From assembly GCA_012934845.2 (NCBI GenBank), contig WNNJ02002896.1, forward strand, positions 1 through 64,000: 64,000 bases of DNA. Reading direction: 5' to 3'. Position numbers and translations under genes: made by a program. Of the stretch, positions 21,900 to 33,552 are shown piece by piece. This DNA is from Pomphorhynchus laevis (taxonomy: Eukaryota > Acanthocephala > Palaeacanthocephala > Echinorhynchida > Pomphorhynchidae). A model generated the notes under the pieces. That model searched no databases, had not been told where the DNA came from, and saw only the letters and a program-made list of their open reading frames with translations. Each line of letters starts with the position of its first letter. Within the stretch, counting starts at the first letter, position 1.

Positions 21900-23935
21900 A
21901 TAAAGAATTGAAATCTATGTAACGATGATATTAGAAACATAATGGAAACTAAATGCGGTTGCAAAAGTCTTTATTTTGATAAAATAAATGAACATATATG
22001 TACCCATAATCTGGAATTAATTGAAAATTGTGAATTAAGAAAGCTGCAATCAAAAAGGTATAAATATAGATTAAATAATAACAACGACAACAATAAAATT
22101 TACAATTCGTTATATAATAACTTAAATGATTACTTTAGTAAGCTGATTAATAGTGAAAGCTCGAATATATCTAAGATAAACATTTAGAAAGATTATATAT
22201 TTGATAAAATTAAAAATAAAATGAAAATATCAAACAATTATAAAAGGAAAGATAAAATTAATAAAGATATGTATACAGAAATTACTAAATTAAAGGATAA
22301 CTATATAATAACAACTATTGATGAAGCTAGTAATAACTTTGTCTTCATATGGAAAAAGCTTTATTATGATATACTAATTAAAGAGGTTAATTATAATAAT
22401 TTAAATATAAACACAGCAAATGAACGTAGTGATTTAAATTTAGAAACAATTAATCCAAGTCACTGTTCTATATTGAATAAAAAGAGTATAAAAATTGAAT
22501 TAGATAATAAAACTATACCTATATTATATTGGAATCCAAAATTACATAAAAATCCAATAAAACCTAGGTTCATATGTAGTACTATATATATCAAATATAT
22601 ATTTATATATTTGATAAAATTAAAAATAAAATGAAAATAACAAACAATTATAAATGGAAAGATCAAATTAATAAAGATATGTATTTGGAGCTCACTAAAT
22701 TAAAGGATAACTATATAATACAACTATTGATAAAGCTAGTAATAACTATGTCCTCATATGCAAAAAGCTTTATTATGATATACTAATGAAAGAAGTTAAT
22801 TCTAATGATTTAAATGTAAATCCAACATATGAACGCAGTGAGTTAAGTTTAGAAACAATTATTACAAGTCACTGTTCTATAATGGATAAAAAGGGTATAA
22901 AGGTTAAATCAGATAATAAAACTATATTATATTGGAATCAAAAATTACATAAAAATCAAATAAAACCTAGGTTCATATGTAGTGCGTTTAAATGTACATT
23001 ACAACCACTTTCTGTCTATATGAATAAAATACTTAAAGTAATTAAAGTACATTTTAGAAAATATTGCAAAGTAATCGAAATTAATACTGGTATAAAAGAC
23101 TATTTCAGTATTAATTCTACAAAAGAATTTTTAGAACAGACAAAAGGAATAAATTTTCAAAATATAAATACATACGATTTTAGTACTCTTTATACAAATC
23201 TAGGTTTAGTAGATATTAAAGAAGCGTTAGTAAAATTAATTAATCTTATATTCGGAAAAAGATATACATATATATGTTATAATAATTATAACGCCTATCT
23301 AACAAAAATTAAACCATCAAATAAATATAAATATATGGATAAAATTGAATTAATAGAATCCTTAAATATTTTGATAAATCAAAATTATTTAAAAGTAGGG
23401 ACATCTATATTTAGACAAGTAAAAGGTGTTCCAATGGGTGGTAATAGTAGCCCAATTATAGCTGACTTGTTTTTAAGCTTTATAGAATATGAATTTGTTC
23501 ATAACTGTGTAAAAACTAAATCTAAACAATATAAATATATGAAATATATGTTTCGATACATTGATGATATATGTGTATTTAACTCTAATAATTTTTATTC
23601 AATAAGCGAACAAATTTATCCAGAAAGCCTTATTCTTAACAAAACCAATATTAATGATAAAGAAGGTGTATATCTAGATATGAACATTAAATTAACATCA
23701 ATTAAAACTACTATTAATTTATATCGTAAAGATGACATATTTAAATTTACAAGAAACATATTTTTGCATGAGCATTCATACATACCATATAATATAAAAT
23801 ATAATACATTAAATAATGAAATTTTAAGAATTGCAACAATTTGTAACGATATTGACTTTCTTCAAAATCATTTAAATAATTTAATAGATACATATTTTAA
23901 ACTATTATTTTAACTTGACATTATAAAAAATCTAA
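21900..23935 (+). mobile_element. Penelope-like element, reverse transcriptase
   Basis: The open frame 22,786-23,913 (375 codons) carries YWNQKLHKNQIKPRFICSAF, the entry motif of Penelope-like reverse transcriptases, then NTYDFSTLYTNL (box A), RQVKGVPMGGNSSPIIADLF (box B), FRYIDDICVFN (catalytic YIDD) and the IYPESLILNKTN tail. A partial copy of its first part lies immediately upstream (22,203-22,590), and a further upstream frame is at 21,942-22,187. I see no GIY-YIG endonuclease after the frame ends, so either this is an endonuclease-lacking type or the 3' part is lost. Codons are extremely AT-rich, like the flanks. The main frame looks whole; the upstream part is broken. Confidence 0.85.
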
Positions 23936-24054
23936 TCTATTATATAAATTATTAAATTTTGATTAAAATTGTTTGTTTATTATGTTTGTTTATTTTTTTA
24001 TAAACACCTAGACTTAGTTAGCTGATTTGATTCTATGAAGAAATTAGAAAAATG

Positions 24055-24089
24055 ACGTTAGATTAAACAAGAAATGTTTAATCTAACGT
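24055..24089. repeat. 14-bp perfect hairpin
   Basis: ACGTTAGATTAAAC and GTTTAATCTAACGT flank a 7-nt loop (AAGAAAT). There is no T-run consistent with a terminator and no neighbouring gene to attach it to. Confidence 0.8.
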
Positions 24090-24540
24090 TTCAAATGCAC
24101 AAACCCTGAATGTATTAATCATGATGGTTGAGCAAACAGTGTAGGTTCGATAAGACAATGTAGAAAACCTCGGATAAATATTAGCCATTACCTCATGCAT
24201 TTCATCGTGTTTGGATGGTGGGGAAACCGCCTTTTTGCAAATTATATCATGCGATAGAGATACACCACATTTTCACTATTAACTAAACAGCGATTAAACA
24301 TAGCGATTTACTATTTACTATTCACCAATAAAGTATATTTCTGACAAAATAATATTTTCAGCCATTGCATAATGGAGTAAACCATTAGGAGTAAACCACC
24401 GTTTTGCAACTCTTATTATGCAATAGTTATTAACAGGTGTCTAAACGTAGTGAATTCAAAAAGGGTTTCTAAATTGACAAAAGTTTTCATAATATAAAGG
24501 CAGCTCGCTTGACCAAGAAAAACTCTGTCTCGACACTCAT

Positions 24541-24636
24541 GTGCAAGTCCCGTTATATCCGACTTTCCGATAAGAGAACAGGTTGTCTCAGCCTGTTAGG
24601 AAAGTATGTGATTTTGTAGGATATAAGCAGGCGCAC
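24541..24636 (+). ncRNA. candidate nested stem-loop RNA
   Basis: Three nested perfect helices occur in 74 nt: TTATATCC/GGATATAA (24,553/24,619), ACTTTCC/GGAAAGT (24,562/24,599) and AACAGG/CCTGTT (24,577/24,592). An outer GTGC/GCAC pair sits at 24,541/24,632. Internal loops are asymmetric. The stretch is more GC-rich than its surroundings. I know no family it belongs to; the call rests on pairing only and could equally be the end of a decayed SINE. Confidence 0.3.
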
Positions 24637-25399
24637 TGTTGAAAAATGAAGCAAATCATTAAAACATAATTAAAATAACATTTATGACAAAAAACCATAT
24701 TTTCATCAATTATTATTTTATCGTTGCTAGTATGTCCTAATTGAACTAACCATTCGTTAATATATTAATTTAATGAGACAAGTCAATTATACAAACTGAA
24801 TGTTTTCTATGCATCTGTTCAAAAATATAAACAATTTATTTCGAACAAAATTCAACACAGATTTTATATCGTTAACGTTAATTATATAATATATTTTATA
24901 GTGCCTTAATCGTTAATTTAATATCAATTCAGGTCAAATCTTACTTATATTCACTAGTAATGAATATAAAATTTGATTAGTGCATAAAAATACAATTATA
25001 AACCTAATTGAATTGAGTTGTTGTTTTCAAAAATGATTATAATGGAAACAATTATCATTGCTTGTGCATTTGGTTAATTTCGTAATAAATCATGTCATAC
25101 GCATCATTTCACTCATCTTCAAAATTTCAAGTATCACTATGGCATTATGTATAATTAGCTTGCAATTGGATGGATGGTGCACTTGTGTCATAAATGTTCA
25201 ATTAAGAATGAAAAATTCCATATTGTTTCATTTGCTTTGTGCCTTTAACTGCTCAAATTTATAGAGAAAATCAATTAAGTAAGATGTCAGGTACAGATCA
25301 GATCTGGATGAATGGTAGAAGGCGTGGTTTACTCATTATTTTTATTGCAACATTTGCAATGTGTTCTTAATCATAAAAAACATCTTATTTTGACATTGC

Positions 25400-25667
25400 T
25401 CATATAAATACAGCAGACTTGATAGTTGTATGTCGTAATCTAGATGCGAACTTGTTAGAAGACATGACAAATTGTACCATTGGAAGTCAGTTGCAATTGA
25501 TTGCTTGTGAATTTGAACTGGAACTCAGAAATTCAATTCTACAGACAAGTGACTCTTACAGTTATTCCTCCTTGCTTGTTAAATGTTTTGCTAAATTTAA
25601 AATGGATGATATAATATCTACGCTTTCATCGAGTGTCCTTCAAATCGTACAGACTTTTGGGTTTTGA
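25400..25667 (+). CDS. candidate terminal exon, unidentified protein
   Basis: The open frame ending TGA at 25,667 encodes about 85 residues (DANLLEDMTNCTIGSQLQLI, then FELELRNSILQTSD, then CFAKFKMDDIISTL). Codon composition is less AT-rich than the flanks, as expected of coding DNA, and ATACAGCAG before it could be a splice acceptor. A second frame at 25,058-25,264 may be an upstream exon but lacks clear support. I recognise no domain. It may be chance. Confidence 0.25.
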
Positions 25668-25669
25668 TT

Positions 25670-28032
25670 AAGCTACCCTCTCTTCCTGGTTTTACTCATT
25701 ATGAATAAATGAACATCGATTTGCTTTTATAAAATTTGTATTTAACTTTTTCTTAAAAATCATTTTTGATCTTCTATACTAACGATTTTGATCTACCTTT
25801 TAAAACAAAATATTTTTACAGTCGAACAAAATACATTGCTGATCTGAATTTCAAGTTAAATTGCTCTTGTTTTGTTATTTTTATCATAAACTTTGCAGAA
25901 TTCACTTTTTTACAAATTATATTATTGTTACATAAATATGAATCCAAAATTAAATGTGATTTGTTGTAAAATACATTACTTCACCAAAAACCGCACTTTG
26001 TTTTTAAATTTGGATAATCTAAAATAATTGGAAATTATTGTAAATCAACTAATTATTAGTCTAGCATTTTGAAAGGTTCGAATGACGCGATCTTCTTATA
26101 CTTAAAAAAATTGAGGAGTTAGATACTTACATTGTATCGTTTTAATTCATCATTTAAATTTTTATAAATCAAAACTCGTATTATTTAAAAATTCTACAAT
26201 TCTTAAATTAGACAACTAACCGCCTCTATCTGAACATAACTGTTTACAGCAATAATTTAGCAACTCAATACTAAATATTATATGACCACAATTATAACAT
26301 TTTGATTGTGAAATGACAATAAAATTTCGATTTTTTTCGATATCTATTATCAACACTCGAATACATCGCCAGTAATTGGACGATAAATCTCCAGTAATCT
26401 CCAATAATAAATCTACAATAATTATATTAAAAGTTAAATATTTTTTGATTGTGAAATGACAATACAACACTCGAATACATCTCTAATAATTCGAATTATA
26501 TTACTCTTGGACGGTACAGGCTCAACATTTAATTGTCTACATATCAAGTAGTTTTTTAAAGAAATAGTTAAAAATATATTTTAAAATAAAATTTCAAATT
26601 TTAAACTTATCAATATAATTATCCACTTACTCTTCACTTATGCTATAGTTGGCAAAGTCTACGCTAATTATTATTTTGCTATTCTATTATTTTTATTGTT
26701 TTGTATTAGTATGTTATGTGTTAGTATATGAAATTAAATGGAATTTGTTGTAATTCATTTAATAAAATTTTTCAAACTAAAGTTCCAACTCGAAAATATT
26801 AGTAATTTTTACACATCTTCAGTTTAGTTAGATATCTTCCAAGTAAAACTTTTACTTGTTTAGGCACATGTTATACACCTTCTGAATACTTAGATTTCTA
26901 ATTAGTATATCAACACTCGGATAAATATAATTCGAATTATATTACTTTTGGACAGTACGGCCTAAACATAAACTCCCATTTATTGCTTATGATTTCTTCC
27001 AGATTAAATATTCCAGAGACACTGATAAGGGAGAATATATACTCCCTTCAATAGTCAGTTTCTTCAAGAATTCTTCCAGAAATAAATGTTAATATTTTTA
27101 ATTGCTTACCAAAACGGGTTACCTGATAATTTGGTCCATTTCCTGTATCATAAGCATAAACTCCCGTTTATTGCTTATAATTTCTTCCAGATGAAAATTA
27201 AACAAGCTAAATAAACTCAAAAGTTTAATCCTATGTAATATCATAATTCTAATATCATCTCAACGGCGGTGCCAAATACACTCTAATAATATATTTATAC
27301 TAATGTGTTGTAAACATCTATTATTCTAACGTATTATTTACTATACATACATAAAACTTTTACACTTTCCTTTTTGTTTGATTTTGATTCAAAATCAATC
27401 AACTCGTTCATTGACCATTTTATCATTTAAGAATTTAAATTGTAATGATATTTTGATTATTAATAAGACACATTTTTAGTAACCAATTTATTTCAGTATT
27501 TCTGACAGATGCCATATAACCAGGAAAGTTAAGTCCACATGTCAATGATGTAATGCCATTAAAAAACTCATATAATCGACTACATATTTTATATTCAATA
27601 AAATCCAAGTTCAAAATAATCTTGTAACCATTTATTTTTCAAAAATTTAGAGTGCATATTACGAGTAAGTGTTTTCATTTATACTTTCAAAATTTAATTA
27701 TAATTCGACATTAATCAAGTTGAACATTTTAAAATTACGAACAAATGTTTAAAATTAGTACAAATATTTGACATTTTCTAATATTTCATATTCTATATTT
27801 ATATAATTATGAGCCATTTTAAATTCTACAAAATTGATTGACGCAAATACAAGAGTGGTCATCCCTAATTACATGTTTCGTCTATTCTGTACGCGATATG
27901 AATCTAATTTTAATTTATGTTCTGAACTGTTTGTATTTTTTGTTTTGATTGGTCAGTTTTCATTATTGATTTTGTACTTAAGACAAATTATTCTCACGAT
28001 AAGTAAAGTCCTTGGCACGACAATGCTATTAA
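25670..28032. other. AT-rich region upstream of the TGF-beta gene with short direct repeats
   Basis: No gene recognised. Two repeat pairs stand out: TAATTCGAATTATATTACT followed by TTGGAC.GTAC at about 26,488 and 26,925, and ATAAACTCCC.TTTATTGCTTAT followed by TTTCTTCCAGAT at about 26,957 and 27,150. A TTTTTGATTGTGAAATGACA repeat lies at 26,300 and 26,444. These could be decayed repeats or duplicated regulatory DNA. Confidence 0.5.
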
Positions 28033-28065
28033 ATAGAGTTTCTTATACATGAAAGAGGTGGACAG

Positions 28066-28971
28066 GTGGCTTTTTTCAAAGTCTTAAACATTTTACTGTT
28101 TCTTTCACTCTTGAAACGAACAATCAACACGTACTCGGAACAGGATTTCAAAGATATATTCAAAGTGTATCAAAGGTACGACAGTAAAGGGATAAACATA
28201 TATAAATCACGGAAAACAACACAAAACAACAATGAACATTTGCAAGAAGCAATAATCTATAAAGGACAGTCTTTTGCTGTATCATCTTCTATTCTGGCAT
28301 TGAATTTTCACAATCTTAAACGAGGTATTAACATGCGACGACGTTTAATATTACGCATTTATAGTAAACGTATTTTCAAGCCAAGCATAAAGTCAACTTT
28401 TACTTACAGATGTGTACAAACTATTCCTTTGTCTAAATGGAGGTCGTTAGACGTATCTAACGAATGCTTGTTGACAAAAAATTGCACAATTTTAATTAAG
28501 GCATGCAATAATGCGAATGAGTTGCTTAACTTCCATATGTTAGCCATTTACCATTACAATTATGACACTAAAAGTGTGGATAGAGGTAGTCAGAATCACA
28601 AGGATTTGTCACGCCCTCCTTATCGACGTAGAAGATCCATCGATAATAATATACCGTCAACCAGCTGTTGTAAACCACGAAATATGTTTGTTGATTTTAA
28701 GAATGTAAAATGGGATCATGCAATCTTGTATCCGACAAGTTATAACGTTGGTCTGTGTTCAGGATCTTGTAATGTGATGTCGCTGCCAAAATGGAAAAAC
28801 TTAGCAATTCTGAAACACTTGCTTTCACATACCAATCAAGATACCTCACTGGCACCAACTTGTGTGCCCGTTAAGACGAGAAGTCTTAAAGTCATACGAA
28901 TTCGTAGGGATAATCGATTGTCAATTGTATTTTTACCAGACATGATTGTGGAACGGTGTGAATGCGTCTGA
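28066..28971 (+). CDS. TGF-beta superfamily ligand (BMP/GDF/activin-like)
   Basis: This frame of about 301 codons ends at TGA 28,969-28,971. It encodes a hydrophobic signal-like start (FFKVLNILLFLSLL), a prodomain of ~165 residues, a furin site RRRR followed by S, and a mature domain of 111 residues. The mature part has the ligand fold signature: CCKPRNMFVDF, then GLCSGSCN (the G-x-C-x-G-x-C knot turn), then TCVP and finally RCECV. Mature cysteines lie at residues 11, 12, 41, 45, 76, 108 and 110. The usual CC before VP is TC, so the cysteine that links dimers in most family members is missing, as in GDF9/BMP15; an extra Cys follows the first one. The frame has no ATG before residue 91. GTG at 28,066 directly follows ACAG, so the real start is probably in an unseen upstream exon. 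AATAAA-like sequence lies near 29,234. Confidence 0.85.
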   Translation: MAFFKVLNILLFLSLLKRTINTYSEQDFKDIFKVYQRYDSKGINIYKSRKTTQNNNEHLQEAIIYKGQSFAVSSSILALNFHNLKRGINMRRRLILRIYSKRIFKPSIKSTFTYRCVQTIPLSKWRSLDVSNECLLTKNCTILIKACNNANELLNFHMLAIYHYNYDTKSVDRGSQNHKDLSRPPYRRRRSIDNNIPSTSCCKPRNMFVDFKNVKWDHAILYPTSYNVGLCSGSCNVMSLPKWKNLAILKHLLSHTNQDTSLAPTCVPVKTRSLKVIRIRRDNRLSIVFLPDMIVERCECV

Positions 28972-29345
28972 TAATTATATTTGCTTTGTTATTTAACTTA
29001 ACCGTCTTTATCGTCTTCTGGAAATCATTTAAGGATTTAATTTTAAAAATTTAAAATAGGCATTGTAAAAATGCATCTTTATATAAGCATTAAAGAATTT
29101 AATTTTTCTGTCAAGTTTTTTTATAACAAACTTTAATTAAAATTAATTGATTATGAGAAAACAAAAATATTTTACTTTACTGGATTTAATATTGTATAAT
29201 GTTTTTTTTAAAAACATGAGCACTCGTGATAAAATAAAATAACAATATCTAAAGTGCCGCCGTTTCAATATTTCATTTTATAATTGCTATGAATTTAGTT
29301 TGTGATGTGCAACTACTTTAGCATTAACTCATTCATTAAAATAAT

Positions 29346-29520
29346 ATTTAACGGAGAGGAATTCGATTTTTATTTTAAAAACGTTACAAAGTTTCGACGG
29401 GTACTCTCATCAGCGTTAGGTACATCAACAAAAACGTTTTTGTTAATGTAACTGACGATGATTGGAGTACCAGTCAAACACTATAACGTTTTTGAAATAA
29501 AAATCGAATCTCACTCCTTA
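29346..29520. repeat. 170-bp foldback with hammerhead-like core
   Basis: The arms ATTCGATTTTTATTTTAAAA and its near-complement at 29,485-29,515 pair, and the inner parts pair too (centre near 29,433). On the minus strand 29,413-29,391 reads CTGATGAG, nine bases, CGAAAC, the conserved spacing of a hammerhead ribozyme core. The other arm holds a diverged version (GATGA, TTGGAGTACCAG, TCAAAC). It sits at the 3' end of a LINE fragment. Confidence 0.5.
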
Positions 29521-29900
29521 AAAGTGGCAAATGCGTGCCGGAGCATGACCATGAAGAAAAACAAACAAAAGTTTAAATCATGTGTCGAGAATGTGGGAAT
29601 GATGGAGGTATTTGAATGTGATAAAGAAGGGGGCGCGGTGGACGTCGAGGGGGAGCTGATTCCAGGCGAGTGGGGCGGCGACGAGGAAGGATCAGAGACC
29701 TGTAGTTGTTAGAGTAATTAGGAATGTAGAGTAAGATGGAATGACGGGAACGCAGCGATAGAGAAAGTTGGGGCTAGTGCCTCTAAGAAAGGAAGGTTGA
29801 TGAACGATTGGGTGCCGACAGCGATGAGACGAAAAGTGACGATAAAAGAGACACAGATAAGACAAAGACATTTTCAAGAAACTATTAATCATACTGCGCA
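29521..29900 (-). mobile_element. CR1-like LINE family B, 3' fragment
   Basis: The minus frame includes HRCRHPIVHQPSFLRGTSPN and SYSTFLITL, which align with the region before AWNQLPRD in the copy at 5430-6240. The family 3' motif GGCAAATGCGTGCC lies at 29,527. Highly truncated, and more GC-rich than its flanks. Confidence 0.65.
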
Positions 29901-30467
29901 TTAATTTATACGTTTTATTTATTTAAATCATTATTGTTTTAAGATGCAGACAGAAATTTTCTTTATTTAAAAAGCAATTTAAATTTAAATCTGGAAAAAT
30001 AATTTTTATAACCCGGTATTTTTATGAACCAATTATATAATCTTTATCCTGGTGATGACCACAAAGAATGGCAGAGAGCTCAATAAATTTATAGTTAGCA
30101 CTCAAATTATTAAATTAATATGATAATTTATTATTAACAACCTTTTGCAACCTCTTGGCTTCAGGCAAATAAAACGTAGTTATGAGTTAAATACAATAAA
30201 TCAATTTTATTGTATGCTACAAAATGATGTTGCTAGACTACGTACTTGGCAACGCAGACGGGATAACTTGCTAAAGAGAGCAGTAATTGTGGTGTCAAAA
30301 GATAAAAAAAATCTGCTTTGATTAATTAGATTGTGGAAAGTATATAACAGTGAAATAAATGAGAAATAGAAGGGGTTGGTGTGTTACAAAATCTGCAGCG
30401 AAAGTGAATGTGATGATAATGATGACAAGGTATCGTGTATTAGAATAAAGGAAAAAGGAAACTGAAA

Positions 30468-30600
30468 CGTTATAAAATTTCGGTCACCTTTCATCAAACC
30501 AATAGTTGAATAGGTGTGAAATGTAACTTTACAAAATGAATCAAATAGTTACATATTTGGTCCTTTTTTCATAATTCAAGATACCAGCAAGTCATATTCA
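30468..30600 (-). repeat. decayed inverted module with hammerhead-like motif
   Basis: The minus strand 30,498-30,468 reads TTGATGAAAGGTGACCGAAA, then TTTTATAACG. It resembles the core in the foldback at 29,391-29,413 (CTGATGA, short stem, GAAAC, TTTGTAACG). A partly complementary arm follows at 30,530-30,580 (TGAATCAAATAG, ATATTTGGTCC). Confidence 0.35.
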
Positions 30601-30680
30601 TACAAATACATATATATGTATATATGTATTTGTATGTATTATATGTATATTTGTATATATGTATTATATGTGTATATTTT
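30598..30680. repeat. ATGTATAT microsatellite
   Basis: Runs of TATATATGTATATATGTAT and TATGTATTATATGT form an imperfect simple repeat. Confidence 0.9.
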
Positions 30681-31044
30681 AAAATGTTAAAAACATTTTT
30701 TATTAACAGAAGCAGCATGGACCTGCTACTTCATGAACGAAGGTCGATGGACTTTATTTAATCATCATCCTGTTTCATGGACGAGGATTAAATAAAAAAT
30801 TAAATTACACCAATTATAATATTAATATTAAGTAATATTCAGCTATAATATTGAGTTATATCAGGTAATATTGAATTATAATATTGTAGAGATAATTCCT
30901 CAGTTTATGAAACATTCAATTTAATGAATTTCTGAAACTGCATTTTCTGATATTCATTCAAAACATTCTTTGGATGCTTTGAACAGAATCGATGATGGTG
31001 ATCCTTTGATGGATGGATTATTTATTTTATTTTATCAATTTTAC

Positions 31045-31190
31045 TAGGTCGCACAAGGTGATTTTGCAGCAGAAACCAGCTACGCTATTTTATTAGTTCC
31101 AACTCTATACACCTTGACTCACAACATGACAGATTTTCGGTAGGTGTACACCTTACCGATTAGGCTAGCCATCCAGAGTACATCTATAAA
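31045..31190 (-). mobile_element. possible tRNA-derived SINE
   Basis: The minus strand contains GGATGGCTAGCCTAATCGG, a good RNA polymerase III A box, then TAAGGTGTACACCTACCG. A related plus-strand stretch starts near 54,325 (CCGCTAGCCTGATCAATG) and both continue to a GCTGGTT-containing block. The B box is poor. Confidence 0.35.
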
Positions 31191-31269
31191 ATTTGCAGTA
31201 TATGAAACCTTCAATGTAATAAATTTCTGAAACCGCATTTTTGACATGTATTTAAAGCATTCTTTCTTA

Positions 31270-31345
31270 TTTTAAATAGTTGATCCATTATTGATAAAGA
31301 ATTATTAGAGCTGGATCAAAGAAAAACGGAAATTTTTATTATGTT
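31270..31345. mobile_element. foldback MITE, truncated copy
   Basis: The left arm of the MITE family only: TAGTTGATCCATTATTGATA, AAGAATTATTAGAGCTGGAT, CAAAG. The matching right arm is missing. Confidence 0.8.
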
Positions 31346-33552
31346 ATATCAATTATAAGATATTGATTATATTATAACAATTATAAAATGCCAATATTAA
31401 TTATTATAATCAATTTTGATTATATGATACTAATTTAGTATATATTCTCTATATTGTTATAGAGAAATTGCAAATATTAAATATTATCAACGTTTTATAA
31501 TAAAACTAGGATAGTGAGATATGATTTAAATGATTATAAACTGGCATAGAACTAACTAGTAGAAGTTGACATTTTACCATGTAAGCGTTGATTTTAATAG
31601 CGATATATTTATATTGCAATATAAATTTTTAATATAATAATATTATATTGCAATATAATATCGATATTATAACGTTGAATTCAATTTATTTTATTTCCAC
31701 ATTAAACTACAATTGGTTAAAACTTCAATTTTTCAAAATAATACTTTATAATACTTCAAACCATGTAGGCATAGATTTTAATAGCGATATAAATTTTTTG
31801 ATTTATTTTATTTTTACCTGGGAATAATGAATATAAACAAATAAAGAAAAAAATAAAAAGACAAAGAAAAATAAATAATTAGCAACTCCAAATCACGTGG
31901 GCGTAGATTTTGATAAAAAAAGTTACTACCCAATACTGAGTGTTTTGAATCAAAAATGTTGGATTTGCTACTGACAAATCTTATGATTATAACAATATAA
32001 TATCGATATTATAACGATATTATATGATACATGTTAAAATCGATTTATTTTATATTATAAAATAATTGTCAAAATGATAATATAACGCGCCATTAAAAAA
32101 TATACAAATTAAAGATGGGCTCGGAGATGCAAAAGCACTAACTTTCACTTGGTTTATTCGAAAAAGCAATACCCAATTATAAATGGACGTTTCTTATTGT
32201 TCAATGGCTGATTGTAGCGTATGAGCTCCGCCAGCTTGAGCGTTGAAAACCATTGATATAATTAATTGGTTTGTTGAACATTATTGCATAACAAAATAAA
32301 TTATCAGTTGTAATTTAAGACCATACAAATTAATCACTTGCAATAAAACTCGTCTCATAATTACAATAGATTCAACAAAAGAACAAAATAAGCAATCGTT
32401 AATTTGCAATCACAATTTGAATTGATGCAAATTTACTTCAAGACTTTTGTGACATATTGCTATTGTCTCAAAATGAGATAAAAAATGTAGGAAAAAGTAA
32501 AGCATATTCTAAATGGCTTCATTGCTGTCTGATTCACTGCTTAATGGTTGCAGAATTATAATGATAGCAGAATTAAGAGGTTTTTCAAAACTGTTAAGTT
32601 TGCACTTTAAAACACATTCAAATTGTAAAAAGAAATATGATGTGATTGAGTTTTCTCAACATCACATTTAGATTTATTTATCGATCACATTATTTTCAGT
32701 TTATTTTCATTTTAATCGCATTCATTAAAATTTTATTTGGATAAAAATTATTTAGCAAACATGATGCAAAGGTTTTTTAATTATCCAAATTATTTTTATT
32801 TAGGTTTATCTAAATTAAAATATCTATTAAGAATATCAGTTTAACAGTTTAGCTTTATGGGCCGACATAAACCTAAATTGCATTAACAAATCCTGCTTGA
32901 CATTCCACACTTGTCCATTATACTCTCGGTATTAAGATTTAGCGTGTACACTTGGTAAAATGTCGGCTTACAGTTATTTTAAATTAAAAAATATTTTCAC
33001 ACTATTAAATAAAAAGTCATTTATTTTACGGATTAAAATTTTAAATTTTCCAACTTGAAAATTTAAACAAATATAATTTTTAAATATTTAAAACATTAAA
33101 AAATGCAATATAAAACAAATTTATAATATAAATTTTAACATTCAAGAAGGTTACGTGCGTTTATCTTGACAAGCATCGGCAAGCATGAACAGCATGCATT
33201 GCTCTCAGCAAAACTAACCATAGATTTCAATGAAAAACATTGAATAATGATTATTAATTGTGAATTAAATTACTGTAAATTGATTATTACTGCTATGATA
33301 ATAACCGATGTGCACGGTATATTACGTCGCTAATTACAGTCGAAAAAATTACTAATTTAGTTTAGATTGTTCAACTGAGGCTATTAATTAATCAATTCAT
33401 AAAAACTAAATGATAAATTTGTTTAAATAGGTAATTTAATATAAAAAAGGTAATATTGACTTATAGTATTGTAGAAATAGGTAAACTATGATGTCTTAGT
33501 TACGTTCTTAGAAAAATGATATTTAATAATAAAAAATTTTATTTTTCTAAAA

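Larger units (their letters stand above)
29901..33550. other. AT-rich intergenic DNA with repeat scraps
   Basis: There is no host gene here. It contains a hammerhead-like motif (30,468-30,498), an AT microsatellite (30,598-30,680), a SINE-like A box on the minus strand (31,045-31,190) and a truncated MITE (31,270-31,345), listed separately. The rest is AT-rich with no open frame of note. Confidence 0.6.

Noticed and set aside
22460-22666. Minus-strand frame opposite the Penelope-like element
   Set aside because: Low-complexity, Ile/Phe-rich shadow of AT-rich coding on the plus strand.
27834-28052. Hydrophobic frame just upstream of the TGF-beta gene
   Set aside because: Different frame from the ligand, stops before it, and I see no donor site joining the two; could hold a 5' exon but not supported.
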